DNA of 38,609 nt from Anaerolineae bacterium (GCA_026129165.1 JAHCIP010000015.1:1-38609); one strand, 5' to 3'; counted from the stretch's first letter, positions 1 to 8,379 are shown. The notes: generated by a model not told the origin, from the letters alone. A program made the numbers and translations.

Positions 1-27
1 AGACGATTGGCGGGGGAGAGTGAAAGC

Positions 28-145
28 TTCGTAGTGCGTAATGCGTATTCCATATTTTCTGTCCGAGATACGAAATACGCACTACGAAATACGTATTACG
101 CATCACGCATTACCCAATCCCTAATCCTTAATCTTTAGTCTTGAA
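28..145. repeat. Degenerate heptanucleotide tandem repeat, upstream of murJ-like gene
   Basis: From 69 to 145 the sequence divides into eleven consecutive 7-bp units ending two bases before the murJ ATG. The sixth base is A in all eleven and the first base is T in ten. Units drift from TACGAAA and TACGCAT to TCCCTAA and then TCTTGAA. A second block at 28-62 has the same period (units such as TGCGTAA) and is partly complementary to the right block. No gene or convincing promoter was found in 1-147. The function is unknown. Confidence 0.75.
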
Positions 146-147
146 TC

Positions 148-1743
148 ATGTCCCAGCCTTCCCTCGGCCGCCGCATCTTTCGTGACACCGCCACCGTCAG
201 TATCATCGGCACGGCCGGCCAGGTGGTCGCCTATCTGATGACGGCCTATGTGGCGGCGACATTTGGGGCGGACTGGCGAACGGATGCGTTGGGGCTGGCG
301 CTGACCATTCCCATGTTTACGGCCAATGTGGTGCGGGAGGCCGTGCGGTCAGTTCTGGCGCCCACCCTGGTTGAGTTACGCGTGCGTGGGTCGCCCCGCC
401 TGGTCCATGTGGCCCGCCAGGGGGTGCTGGTGGTGACGGTCGGCGCGGTGGGTCTGGCGCTGCTCCTGGCGCTGGTGACACCAACCCTGTCTACCTGGCT
501 CGGCTATCAGCTATCCGACGCCGGGCAGGACTTGCTCCACCAGTTGAGCCTGGAACTGCTGCCCATGCTCCCGCTGTTGTGTCTATCTGGCGCGCTGGCC
601 TCCATCCTGGTCGCGCAGCACCGTTTTGGCCTGACCGCGACGTTACCCGGTGTGGACGCCGTCATCAAGATCGGTGTCATCGCACTCTGGGCGCGCGCCA
701 TCGGCATCCACAGCCAGGCATGGGGGAATGTTCTGGGCGCGGTGGCGGGCGTCGTTGTCCTAGGCGTGGCCGTGTGGCGGCTCGGCTATCTGGCCGCGCC
801 CGCCGGTGCTCCCTCGGCGGTGGAGGCCGGACACGGGCCGAGCATCGGCCACGAGATGCTCTACCCGCTGCTAGGCCTGAGCCTGCTCCAGTTGAACCCC
901 TATGTAGATCGGTTTATGGCAAGCCCCCTCCAGCCCGGCTCGGTGACGGCGCTGGGCTACGCCGAGAAGGTGGCCGCCATCCCGCACATCCTGTTCGGTG
1001 CGGGCTTCTATGGCGTCATCCTGACCCACTGGTCGGAGGTAGCGGCGTCCGAGGGGCCAACTGGTTTGCGGCGGGCGCTGCGTAACGCAACGGCGATGGT
1101 GATATTCCTGCTGGCGCCAGTGGTGACACTCTTCGTCGCGCTGCGCAGCGACCTGGTGGCCCTGCTGTTCCAGCGCGGCGCCTTCGACGCCCAGGCGACG
1201 GCGTTGACCTCGGCGGCGCTGGGCTTCCTGGCCGTCGCCCTGCTGCCCAACTACCTGTCGCTGCTGGTCTCGCGCGCCTTCCTGGCCCTCCAGGACCGCC
1301 GCGCCCCCATGTGGCTGGGTATCGGCAATGCTGTGGGCAATGTGACGCTCAACTGGCTGCTCATCGGCCCGCTGGGACTGGCCGGCATTACCCTATCCAC
1401 GGCCCTGACCCTGACCCTAGTGACAGTGGCAGGCTGGGTCTGGCTGCGCCGCCGTCTCGGCGCGCTCGATCTCGTGAGCCTGGTCAAGCCCACTGTCCAG
1501 GTAGCCCTGGCGAGCCTGGCGTGCGGCCTGGTCGCTCTCCTGATGCGGAGTGTGATCCCTGGGCAGGGGAGCCTGGCCCTATTTTTGCGGCTGGCGCTGG
1601 GCGGCGGCGCGGGGCTGCTGGTATACCTTGCCCTGACCTGGCTGTGGCGGGTCGAAGAGGCCGCCAAGGTTCAGTTCCTGGTTCGCAGCGCGCTACAGAC
1701 CCGCTTAGGCCGCTGGCAGAGCAAGCCTTTTCGACAGAATTAA
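148..1743 (+). CDS. murJ: MurJ/MviN-family lipid flippase-like membrane protein
   Basis: This is a 531-residue polytopic inner-membrane protein with a MurJ/MviN layout and about fourteen hydrophobic segments. The N-terminal stretch with FGADWRTDALGLALTIP resembles the FGA...DAF...RIPN region of the family. The family flips lipid-linked precursors such as lipid II across the cytoplasmic membrane. Because the gene is followed directly by three glycosyltransferases, the substrate could be another polyprenyl-linked glycan rather than lipid II; this is inference. The start is 2 bp after the heptad tract and has no obvious Shine-Dalgarno sequence. The stop lies inside a 9-bp repeat that runs into the next gene. 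Confidence 0.85.
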   Translation: MSQPSLGRRIFRDTATVSIIGTAGQVVAYLMTAYVAATFGADWRTDALGLALTIPMFTANVVREAVRSVLAPTLVELRVRGSPRLVHVARQGVLVVTVGAVGLALLLALVTPTLSTWLGYQLSDAGQDLLHQLSLELLPMLPLLCLSGALASILVAQHRFGLTATLPGVDAVIKIGVIALWARAIGIHSQAWGNVLGAVAGVVVLGVAVWRLGYLAAPAGAPSAVEAGHGPSIGHEMLYPLLGLSLLQLNPYVDRFMASPLQPGSVTALGYAEKVAAIPHILFGAGFYGVILTHWSEVAASEGPTGLRRALRNATAMVIFLLAPVVTLFVALRSDLVALLFQRGAFDAQATALTSAALGFLAVALLPNYLSLLVSRAFLALQDRRAPMWLGIGNAVGNVTLNWLLIGPLGLAGITLSTALTLTLVTVAGWVWLRRRLGALDLVSLVKPTVQVALASLACGLVALLMRSVIPGQGSLALFLRLALGGGAGLLVYLALTWLWRVEEAAKVQFLVRSALQTRLGRWQSKPFRQN

Positions 1744-1768
1744 CAGAATGCTCAGAATGGACAGAACG
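1733..1768. repeat. Nonamer repeat (CAGAA core) across the murJ/GT2 junction
   Basis: Four 9-bp units with the core CAGAA lie in a row (1733, 1742, 1751, 1760). They cover the last codons of the flippase gene, its TAA stop and the first codons of the glycosyltransferase gene. The period is nine, so this differs from the heptad tracts. Confidence 0.6.
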
Positions 1769-2692
1769 ATCACTCAGCCGCGTGTCGCCGTCGTCATCCC
1801 CTCCCTCGATGGGCAGGTGGACGCCTTGCGCGCCTCCATCGCCCGTCAGACCCTCCAGCCCGCCGAGGTCGAGGTGGCCGTCAATATTCGGCCCAACGGC
1901 AAGGCGCGGAATGTGGGCGTGGCGCGGACGACGGCCGAGCTTCTGGTCTTTGTGGACGACGACGCGGTGCTGGGCGGCGACAATACGCTGGCGAACCTGG
2001 TCGCGCCGCTGCTGGCCGACCCGACCATTGGCATCACGGGCGCGTCCAAGCTCATCCCGCCCCATGCCGACTGGTTCCAGCGTTGGGTGGCCCGCGAGGT
2101 GCCGCGCATCGAGCACGCCGTGGTGAGTCAGCCCCTGGAGACGAACCCGCCGCTGGACCGCCACGGCTACATCGAGATAACGACCACCTGCTGCGCCATG
2201 CGGCGGGCCGTCTTTGAAGAAGCGGGCGGCTTCAGCAACGACCTGATCCGAGGGGTGGACACCGAGTTTTTTTACCGCGTGCGCCGTCTCGGTTACCGCT
2301 TCATCCTTGTGCCGCGCACCTGGGTCTACCACCCGGCCCCGCGCACCCTGGCCGGCCTGCTGCGCAAGCACTTCCTCTATGGCGTCGGCCATGCCCAGGA
2401 GGTTCAGCGCGACCCGACGCGGGCGGCCGGCCGTAACCTACGGACACCCCTGCACGCATTGGCCTACGGGCTGTTCCGCACCGCCATTCTCATTCCTAAC
2501 GTCTTTCTGCCCTACTCCTTCGCTGCGCCCTCCTGGCGGCCTGGCTTCAAGCCGCTCAAGGCGCTGACCAGCTACGTCGGCGCCCTGGGCTACATCTATG
2601 GCTGGTATCGCTATCCCTACCGCAAGGAAGACGGAGGGAAGAGGGGCGAAGGTGTAGGGAATATGGAACAGGGAAGAGGGGAGAAGGAGTAG
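1748..2692 (+). CDS. Family 2 glycosyltransferase
   Basis: A 314-residue GT-A fold glycosyltransferase. The N-terminus RVAVVIPSLDG is the nucleotide-binding strand of GT2 enzymes, the VDDDA motif supplies the metal-binding aspartates, and RGVDTEFFYRVRRLG matches the acceptor/catalytic acidic region. A hydrophobic segment after residue 235 may anchor it to the membrane. It probably adds a sugar to a lipid-linked or surface glycan with the adjacent flippase and GT4 genes. The start has no clear ribosome site; ATG 1757 is an alternative. The last ~22 residues (KEDGG...EKE) are low-complexity and encoded by a heptad repeat tract, so the natural C-terminus was probably overrun by the repeat. Confidence 0.85.
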   Translation: MLRMDRTITQPRVAVVIPSLDGQVDALRASIARQTLQPAEVEVAVNIRPNGKARNVGVARTTAELLVFVDDDAVLGGDNTLANLVAPLLADPTIGITGASKLIPPHADWFQRWVAREVPRIEHAVVSQPLETNPPLDRHGYIEITTTCCAMRRAVFEEAGGFSNDLIRGVDTEFFYRVRRLGYRFILVPRTWVYHPAPRTLAGLLRKHFLYGVGHAQEVQRDPTRAAGRNLRTPLHALAYGLFRTAILIPNVFLPYSFAAPSWRPGFKPLKALTSYVGALGYIYGWYRYPYRKEDGGKRGEGVGNMEQGRGEKE

Positions 2693-2698
2693 GAAGAG
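2629..2698. repeat. Heptad tract (GGGAAGA-like) in the GT2 gene tail
   Basis: A purine-rich tract with a 7-bp period. GGGA-like cores start at 2636, 2643, 2650, 2657, 2664, 2671, 2678 and 2685, and the seventh base of each unit is A. It encodes the end of the preceding protein. Its final AGAGGG lies just before ATG 2704 and can act as that gene's ribosome binding site. Confidence 0.7.
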
Positions 2699-2703
2699 GG
2701 ACA

Positions 2704-3837
2704 ATGCGGTTTGGACTGGACGGACGTTATATCCGGGACCACTTTCCCGGCATCGGTCGCTATACCTATCACCTGGCGTGCGCCGTGGCCGACGCCGCGC
2801 CCGACGACACGTTGGTCGTCCTGCTCAACGAGCGCCAGGAGAACTCGCGCCACGCGCTGGCCGACCTGACCGGCCGGCCCAACGTCGAGGTCGCGCTGGT
2901 GGCCGCGCCGCCCTTCTCGCTGCGAGAATACCTGGACCTGCCACTGGCCGCCCGCCGCTACCGTCTCGACCTGCTCCACTCGCCCTACTACGTGAAACCC
3001 TACTGGCTGCCCGTGCCCTCGGTCACCACGGTCTACGATGTCACGCCAGCCCGCTACCCGGAGGCCTTGCCGTCCCGCCGTGCCCGCTTCGTCTTTGAAC
3101 TCACGACGCGGCTGGCGATTGAGACATCGGCCGCCCTCCTGACGCTGTCCGAGTCGGCACGGCGGGACATGCGCGAGTTGTTCGACGCCCGGCCTGACCG
3201 TATCACCGTCACCTATCCCGCGGTGGACGCGACATTTACACCGCGTCCGGCCGACGAGGTGGCCCGCGTCCGGGAGACATTGGGCTTGCCGGAGGCGTAT
3301 ATCCTCTACCTGGGTATCAACAAGCCGCACAAGAACCTGGTGCGCCTGGTGGAAGCCTTCGCCCGCGTCGCGGCGGCTCTGCCCGAGGTGACGCTGGCGC
3401 TGGCCGGCAAACCGGACCCACGCTACCCCGACGCCGTCGACCGGGCGCGGGCCTTGGGCCTGGGCGACCGAGTCCGTGTGCTGGGCGCCATCGCCGAGGA
3501 CAGCCTGCCCGCCCTGTACACGGGCGCCGCGCTGTTTGTCTTCCCCTCGCTGTATGAGGGCTTCGGCTTCCCGGTCCTGGAGGCGATGGCGTGCGGCGCG
3601 CCGGTGATTACCTCGTCGGCCAGCAGCCTGCCGGAGGTGGCCGGCGAGGCCGCGCTCTTGGTCAATCCGGTCGACACTGACGTCCTGGCGCGGGCGATGC
3701 TGGCTGTGTTGCAGGACGGCCGCCTCTGGACGCGGCTCCACCGCGCCAGCCTGGCCCGCGCCGCCGAGTTTAGCTGGACTCGAGCTGCCCAGCAGACGCT
3801 GACTATGTACCGGCGGGTGGCTCGGACCGCGCCCTGA
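2704..3837 (+). CDS. Family 4 glycosyltransferase
   Basis: A 377-residue GT-B enzyme. The N-terminal half has the glycine-rich [10 protein letters not shown] loop. The C-terminal half has the [18 protein letters not shown] segment and the [17 protein letters not shown] motif (the E-x7-E nucleotide-sugar signature of GT4 retaining transferases). It likely transfers a sugar from a nucleotide donor onto a lipid-linked glycan in the cytoplasm. It sits 11 bp after the GT2 gene and 59 bp before a second GT4 gene. Its stop codon falls in the loop of a palindromic repeat. Donor and acceptor cannot be read from sequence. Confidence 0.87.
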   Translation: MRFGLDGRYIRDHFPGIGRYTYHLACAVADAAPDDTLVVLLNERQENSRHALADLTGRPNVEVALVAAPPFSLREYLDLPLAARRYRLDLLHSPYYVKPYWLPVPSVTTVYDVTPARYPEALPSRRARFVFELTTRLAIETSAALLTLSESARRDMRELFDARPDRITVTYPAVDATFTPRPADEVARVRETLGLPEAYILYLGINKPHKNLVRLVEAFARVAAALPEVTLALAGKPDPRYPDAVDRARALGLGDRVRVLGAIAEDSLPALYTGAALFVFPSLYEGFGFPVLEAMACGAPVITSSASSLPEVAGEAALLVNPVDTDVLARAMLAVLQDGRLWTRLHRASLARAAEFSWTRAAQQTLTMYRRVARTAP

Positions 3838-3846
3838 ACGGCGCGG
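3827..3846. repeat. Palindromic repeat with CTGAAC loop, copy 1
   Basis: Seven-base arms (CCGCGCC and GGCGCGG) flank a CTGAAC loop. The TGA stop of the GT4 gene is inside the loop. A second copy follows at 3861 and related copies lie at 25113-25186. Confidence 0.7.
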
Positions 3847-3860
3847 CGGCCTGCCTAACT

Positions 3861-3880
3861 CCGCGCCCTGAACGGCGCGG
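3861..3880. repeat. Palindromic repeat with CTGAAC loop, copy 2
   Basis: Identical in arms and loop to the element at 3827-3846, in direct orientation with a 34-bp offset. It lies in the short gap between the two GT4 genes. No T-run follows, so it is not a typical intrinsic terminator. Confidence 0.7.
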
Positions 3881-3896
3881 CGTATCTCAAAACAGT

Positions 3897-5006
3897 ATGC
3901 GTATTCTCCACGTCTACAAAGACTACTACCCCATCCTCGGCGGCATCGAGAACCATGTGCGGAGCCTGGCCGAAGGGCAAGCCGCGGCGGGACGTTCCGT
4001 GACGGTGCTGGTCACGTCGCTGACGCGCCAGACGGAGGAGGTTGAGTTGAACGGCGTGCGGGTCGTCAAGGCCGCCCGGCTGGCGACCGTCGCTTCGACG
4101 CCGCTGAGTCTGGCCCTGCCCCTCTGGCTGCGCGATCTACCCGCCGATATCGCCCACCTCCACTTCCCCTATCCGGTGGGTGAGGTGTCACTCTGGCTGG
4201 CGGGTCGGGCGCGCCGCACCGTCATCACCTACCACAGTGACGTCGTGCGCCAGGCGGGGCTGCTGCGCGTCTACCGCCCCCTGATGCGCCATCTGCTGCG
4301 CCGCGCCGACCGTATCCTGGCGACCAGCCCCCAGTATGCCGTCAGTTCGCCCTACCTGCGCGAGAACGCTGACCGCGTGACGGTCGTCCCCCTCGGCATT
4401 GACCTGGCGCCCTTCCTGACCACCGACGCGGCCGGCCGAACCGCCATGCGCTCGCGCTACGGGACACCGCTGCTACTCTTCATGGGCCGCTTGCGTTACT
4501 ACAAGGGATTACATGTGCTGCTCCACGCGCTGGCCCTGGTCCCCCAGGCGCGGCTGGTTGTCGCCGGCAGCGGGCCGCTGGGCGACGAGTGGCAGGCGCT
4601 GGCGGGGCGGCTGGGGCTGGCTGAGCGCGTCCACTTTATCGGCGACGTGTCCGACGCCGACCAGCGGTCGCTCTATCAAGCCGCCGACGTGTATGTGCTG
4701 CCCGCCACGCACCGCAGCGAGGCGTTCGGCGTCGCCCTCGTGGAGGCGATGGCGTCGGGCGCGCCGGTGATTACCACCGAAATAGGCACGGGAACGTCCT
4801 ATGTCAATCAACATGGCGTCACGGGGCTGGTGACGCCGCCCGACGACCCGCCCGCCCTGGCCCAGGCTATCCGCGATTTGCTGGCCGACCCTGACCGCCG
4901 GCGACGGATGGGCGACGCCGCTCGCGCCCGCGCCCAGGCCGAATTCGACCGCCCGACGATGCTGGCGCGGGTTGAGGCGGTCTATCAGGATGTACTGAAG
5001 CACTAG
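3897..5006 (+). CDS. Family 4 glycosyltransferase
   Basis: A 369-residue GT-B glycosyltransferase. The start MRILHVYKDYYPILGGIENHV is the classical GT4 N-terminus with the GG loop. VITYHSDVVRQ carries the conserved acceptor-side histidine, LLFMGRLRYYKGLHVLLHAL begins the donor domain, and SEAFGVALVEAMASGAPVI is the E-x7-E motif. The protein resembles PimB/mannosyltransferase-like enzymes, but the sugar cannot be assigned. It is in line with the preceding GT4 gene and followed 15 bp later by the acetyltransferase gene, which suggests one transcription unit for surface glycan assembly. Confidence 0.87.
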   Translation: MRILHVYKDYYPILGGIENHVRSLAEGQAAAGRSVTVLVTSLTRQTEEVELNGVRVVKAARLATVASTPLSLALPLWLRDLPADIAHLHFPYPVGEVSLWLAGRARRTVITYHSDVVRQAGLLRVYRPLMRHLLRRADRILATSPQYAVSSPYLRENADRVTVVPLGIDLAPFLTTDAAGRTAMRSRYGTPLLLFMGRLRYYKGLHVLLHALALVPQARLVVAGSGPLGDEWQALAGRLGLAERVHFIGDVSDADQRSLYQAADVYVLPATHRSEAFGVALVEAMASGAPVITTEIGTGTSYVNQHGVTGLVTPPDDPPALAQAIRDLLADPDRRRRMGDAARARAQAEFDRPTMLARVEAVYQDVLKH

Positions 5007-5021
5007 CCTTCAAGGGGAGGT

Positions 5022-5975
5022 GTGATGGGAACCTTTCGCCCACTCAATTTTGAGACCGATCTGCCTCGGGTGGCCGAGATTATCAACCAGATTGACCTGG
5101 AGCCGGTCACGGTTGCCCAACTCAGCGAGTGGTGGACGCGAGAGACAGAGGGCGAAATCTGCCGCCGCGTCGTGTTGACTGGGCCAGACGGGGCGATTGC
5201 CGCGTATGGCATGACGCGGCGCCAGCCCTGGGATAAGCCAGGCCGCTTCTGGCTGGTGATAAAGGTGGACGAAGCGCAGCGGCGGCAGGGTTTCGGCGGC
5301 CGGCTGTATGACCATCTCACCGGCTTCGCCCTCGACCAGGGGGCCGCCAGTTTCGAGACTGAGGTTCGCGATAACTTCCCAGAGGGGCTGCGTTTCGCCG
5401 AGCAACGGGGCTTTTATATCCGCCGTCACAACTTCGAGTCGGTACTGCGCTTGGCGGGTTTTGACGAGACCCCATTCGCCGGGGTGATCGAGGCCCTCGA
5501 GGCAAGCGGCATCCGCTTTTCCTCGCTGGCGGAGATGGGCGACACCGAGGCTGCCCGCCGCCGCCTCTACGCTATCAACCGCCGGCTGGCGTATGACATT
5601 CCCGGCTACGATAACGAGGTGGCCCCGTTTGAGGAGTTCGACCGCTTTGTATTCCAGGCGTCGTGGTATCGCCCTGAAGGGCAAATTGTGGCGCTGGACG
5701 GCGAGCAAATGGTCGGCCTGGCGGCGGTCGGCTACTTTCCGGAGACAAACTCCTTATACAACATGTTCACTGGGGTTGACCCAGCCTACCGAGGGCGGCA
5801 CATTGCCCTGGCCCTCAAGCTGCTCACCATCCGCCTGGCCCGGCAATACGGCGCCGACTACATTCGCACCAACAACGACTCGGACAATGCGCCGATGCTC
5901 GCCATCAACCGCAAGCTGGGCTATCAGCCCGTGCCCGGTCTGTACTGGATGACCAAAATCCTGAGCGAAGCGTAG
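5022..5975 (+). CDS. Tandem GNAT-domain N-acetyltransferase
   Basis: A 317-residue cytoplasmic protein made of two GNAT folds. The first (about 1-145) has the acetyl-CoA pyrophosphate loop in VDEAQRRQGFGGRLYDHL. The second (about 150-317) has the looser VDPAYRGRHIALALK, followed by TNNDSDNAPMLAINRKLGY, the typical beta-strand/asparagine end of GNAT enzymes. GGGGAGGTG just upstream of ATG 5022 is a strong ribosome site. The substrate is unknown; position after the glycosyltransferases would allow glycan modification, but GNAT proteins are often unlinked to neighbours. Confidence 0.85.
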   Translation: MMGTFRPLNFETDLPRVAEIINQIDLEPVTVAQLSEWWTRETEGEICRRVVLTGPDGAIAAYGMTRRQPWDKPGRFWLVIKVDEAQRRQGFGGRLYDHLTGFALDQGAASFETEVRDNFPEGLRFAEQRGFYIRRHNFESVLRLAGFDETPFAGVIEALEASGIRFSSLAEMGDTEAARRRLYAINRRLAYDIPGYDNEVAPFEEFDRFVFQASWYRPEGQIVALDGEQMVGLAAVGYFPETNSLYNMFTGVDPAYRGRHIALALKLLTIRLARQYGADYIRTNNDSDNAPMLAINRKLGYQPVPGLYWMTKILSEA

Positions 5976-6016
5976 CATCGTACGCCTCCGGCTTTCCTCC
6001 GCCGCGCCAGTGGGGC

Positions 6017-6022
6017 TATAAT
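6017..6022 (+). promoter_or_regulatory. Possible -10 element before the small membrane protein/kinase pair
   Basis: A consensus TATAAT hexamer lies 52 bp before ATG 6075 in the gap after the acetyltransferase gene. No good -35 is visible at 16-18 bp, so the call is tentative. Confidence 0.4.
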
Positions 6023-6074
6023 TGAAGAAGGCATGATTCTTGCGGCGTTTATGGGAAGCTAAAGGCGGCGCGTT

Positions 6075-6287
6075 ATGCTACTGGACCTGGCCCTGGCCCC
6101 GCTGCACGGCGGCACAGGCATCTGGGATGAAGTCATCTCGTGGGGCGTTTTTATCATCGTGGCCGCCATTGTTGGCCTGTTTTTCTATCAGCAGTGGCGG
6201 GAGCGTGATGAGGAGGACGACCTCGACGAGGAGGGCTTGCTCGACGCGGCCCTGACCACTGAGACTAAAGACAAAGACGTGTCATGA
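6075..6287 (+). CDS. Small single-pass membrane protein
   Basis: A 70-residue protein with one hydrophobic segment (about residues 21-38, VISWGVFIIVAAIVGLFFY) and a strongly acidic cytoplasmic-looking tail (ERDEEDDLDEEGLLD). I do not recognise the family. Its stop overlaps the start of the next gene (ATGA, 6284-6287), so the two are translationally coupled. It may anchor or partner the PAS/kinase-like protein that follows; this is inference from the overlap. Confidence 0.7.
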   Translation: MLLDLALAPLHGGTGIWDEVISWGVFIIVAAIVGLFFYQQWRERDEEDDLDEEGLLDAALTTETKDKDVS

Positions 6288-7270
6288 ACCGTAACCATAC
6301 TCTGACCTCTATTCTCGACGTACTGCCCCTGGGCGTCGCCTGGGTTGACACCACCGACCGCATCACCTTCATCAACCACACCCTGGCCGAGTGGGGCGGC
6401 CCGACCACCCAGGGCTGGGTAGGCCAGACATGGGATAGGTGCTGGCGCACGCTGGATGGGACCGTGGAGGGCGAGGAACTAGCGCTCGGCGGCCGATACT
6501 TGCGCCGCCGCCAGGCGCCCCTGGCCGATGAAGGGCGGCTGGAGATCTTCGAGGATATCACCGCGCTGCGTGACTGTGAGGACGGTCTGCGTGAGATGTT
6601 CATCGTCTGGGACGAAGCGTCCGCCTTCCATGCCCATGAGTTGCGTAACCCCCTGACGGCGATTCTTGGCTTTGGGACGCTCCTGCGCGACCGGGCCACG
6701 GCCACCGAGGAGAAACGTCGTGAGTGGGCAGCGCGCACCGTCGAGAAGGCCCAGACCATGCGGGAGAGCATCGAGGTATACTCGACGGCCTCCCGTTTCC
6801 TCGCCGAGCGCCACCGTTTCCAGCGCCTGGCGCTAAATCTAGCTCAGGTAGTAGAGGATGTGGTCCGCGACGTCGCGGACCATAACATCGCCTTATTCAG
6901 TACGCCTTGTTGGGTCAACGGGGACGCCGACCGACTGCGTCGGCTGGTCCGGATTCTTGTGGCCCATGCTCTGAGCCACGCCTCCCATGTCAGCCGCGTC
7001 CAGGTCCGCCTGACGGTGGAGGAGGGGCAGGCCGTACTGCGGGTGGGCGATAGCGGCCAGCCGCTGCCCGCCGAGGCCCAGGCGGCCATCTTTGAGCCGC
7101 TGCGCCCACACAATGGCACGCCGGGCAGCCGGGTAGACCTGACCATCGCGCGCGGCCTGGCCTCGGCGCATGGGGGTACCCTGGAGTTCGCCAGCCTGCC
7201 TGAGCAGGGTAACACGTTTACGCTGACCCTGCCCGTTCTCTCAGACGAGGATATTCCCACGAATAGCTAA
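6284..7270 (+). CDS. PAS/histidine-kinase-like protein with degenerate ATP-binding motifs
   Basis: A 328-residue soluble protein. Residues about 8-100 form a PAS-like sensor (LPLGVAWVDTTDRITFIN). HELRNPLTAILGFG is a HisKA H-box with the phospho-acceptor at His118. The C-terminal part is a HATPase_c-like domain ending in SAHGGTLEFASLPEQGNTFTLTLP. Key ATP-site features look altered: the N-box asparagine position in LVAHALSHAS is His228, the G1 box reads GDSGQPL, and the glycine-rich GxGL of the G2 box is replaced by SRVDL. It may be a pseudokinase or sensor scaffold. No response regulator gene is adjacent. It overlaps the small membrane protein gene by 4 bp. Confidence 0.8.
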   Translation: MNRNHTLTSILDVLPLGVAWVDTTDRITFINHTLAEWGGPTTQGWVGQTWDRCWRTLDGTVEGEELALGGRYLRRRQAPLADEGRLEIFEDITALRDCEDGLREMFIVWDEASAFHAHELRNPLTAILGFGTLLRDRATATEEKRREWAARTVEKAQTMRESIEVYSTASRFLAERHRFQRLALNLAQVVEDVVRDVADHNIALFSTPCWVNGDADRLRRLVRILVAHALSHASHVSRVQVRLTVEEGQAVLRVGDSGQPLPAEAQAAIFEPLRPHNGTPGSRVDLTIARGLASAHGGTLEFASLPEQGNTFTLTLPVLSDEDIPTNS

Positions 7271-7274
7271 ACCG

Positions 7275-8300
7275 ATGCCTGACAAACGCCAGACCCTGAA
7301 TGTACTGCTGACTCTGCGCTTCACCCCGGCCCAACTCGACAAGCTGCGCGCTGTGTCGCCGCGTCTGCACATCCAGCAGCGCACGGTGCGTCAGGGGATG
7401 AAGGTGACGGATGTCCTGGACCCCCGCGTCCACATCCTCTACACCGTCAGTACCGCGTTCCCGCTGTCGATGACGCCTGACTTACAGTGGGTTCAACTCC
7501 ACAGCGCTGGTGTCGAGCATATCATGGACACCGACCTCTGGCGCAGCGACCGGCCCCTCACCAGCCTGAACGGCATCCACGCCGTTCCTATCGCTGAGTA
7601 TGTCATCGCCCTGCTCCTGGCGTTCGCCCACCGTGTGCCGCGCATGTTGGACTACCAGCGGCGGGCTGAGTGGGCTACGGAACGGTGGGCCAACTTTGTG
7701 CCCTGGGAGGTACGGGGCAAGACCTTGGGGTTAGTGGGCTACGGGGCGATTGGCCGCGAGGTGGCGCGGCTGGGGCAGGCGTTGGGAATGCGGATTGTGG
7801 CGACCAAGCGCACCGCCAGCGACCCGCTTTACACCGGCTGGCAGCAGCGCGGCGTGGGCGACCCCGACGGTCGGCTGCCCGAACGCTTCTATCCGCCCGA
7901 AGACTTGCGCGCCCTGCTGGCCGAGTCGGACTATGTCGTGGTCACGACGCCGCTGACGCCGGCGACAGAGCGCCTCATCGGCGCGGCGGAGTTGGCTGCC
8001 CTGAAGCCGTCCGCCTTCCTGGTCAACGTGGGGCGCGGCGCGGTCATAGACCAGGCGGCGCTCGTCGCCGCGTTGCAAGCAGGGCGGCTGGCTGGCGCGG
8101 GCCTGGATGTGTTCGACGTGGAGCCACTCCCCGCCGACAGCCCTCTGTGGGGTATGGATAATGTGATTCTTTCGCCCCACATCTCCGGCTTCACCCCCCG
8201 CTACGACGACTGGGCCACGGACCTGTTCGCTGAGAACCTGCGCCGCTTCTTGGACGACGAACCCCTCATCAACCTGGTGGACCGCAGCCGCGGTTATTAA
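7275..8300 (+). CDS. D-2-hydroxyacid dehydrogenase (NAD-dependent)
   Basis: A 341-residue member of the D-isomer-specific 2-hydroxyacid dehydrogenase family. The Rossmann loop is LGLVGYGAIGREVARLG. The catalytic Arg lies in LVNVGRGAVIDQAALVAAL, Glu in DVFDVEPLP, and His in LSPHISGFTPRY. Such enzymes interconvert 2-oxoacids and D-2-hydroxyacids (glyoxylate/hydroxypyruvate reductase and phosphoglycerate dehydrogenase relatives). It lacks the ACT regulatory domain of long SerA forms. It begins 4 bp after the kinase-like gene, so the two are probably co-transcribed. The exact substrate is not readable. Confidence 0.87.
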   Translation: MPDKRQTLNVLLTLRFTPAQLDKLRAVSPRLHIQQRTVRQGMKVTDVLDPRVHILYTVSTAFPLSMTPDLQWVQLHSAGVEHIMDTDLWRSDRPLTSLNGIHAVPIAEYVIALLLAFAHRVPRMLDYQRRAEWATERWANFVPWEVRGKTLGLVGYGAIGREVARLGQALGMRIVATKRTASDPLYTGWQQRGVGDPDGRLPERFYPPEDLRALLAESDYVVVTTPLTPATERLIGAAELAALKPSAFLVNVGRGAVIDQAALVAALQAGRLAGAGLDVFDVEPLPADSPLWGMDNVILSPHISGFTPRYDDWATDLFAENLRRFLDDEPLINLVDRSRGY

Positions 8301-8314
8301 TCTCGGATCACAAG

Positions 8315-8348
8315 AACCTCCCGAAGGTTCTAAAACCTTCGGGAGGTT
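8315..8348. repeat. Palindromic repeat with CTAA loop
   Basis: Perfect 15-bp arms (AACCTCCCGAAGGTT and its complement) flank a CTAA loop in the gap between the dehydrogenase and dtd genes. No T-run follows. It resembles REP-like intergenic palindromes and shares its loop with the terminator hairpin at 9209-9254. Confidence 0.7.
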
Positions 8349-8379
8349 GGAGTTACGTAGGCTGTAGATGGAGGTGCAG

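Noticed and set aside
2617-3741. Long minus-strand frame over the GT4 gene
   Set aside because: Antisense shadow with Arg/Gln-rich, motif-free sequence; the plus strand encodes a clear glycosyltransferase.
8315-8348. Hairpin as an intrinsic terminator of the dehydrogenase gene
   Set aside because: There is no T-run on either side; kept as a palindromic repeat instead.
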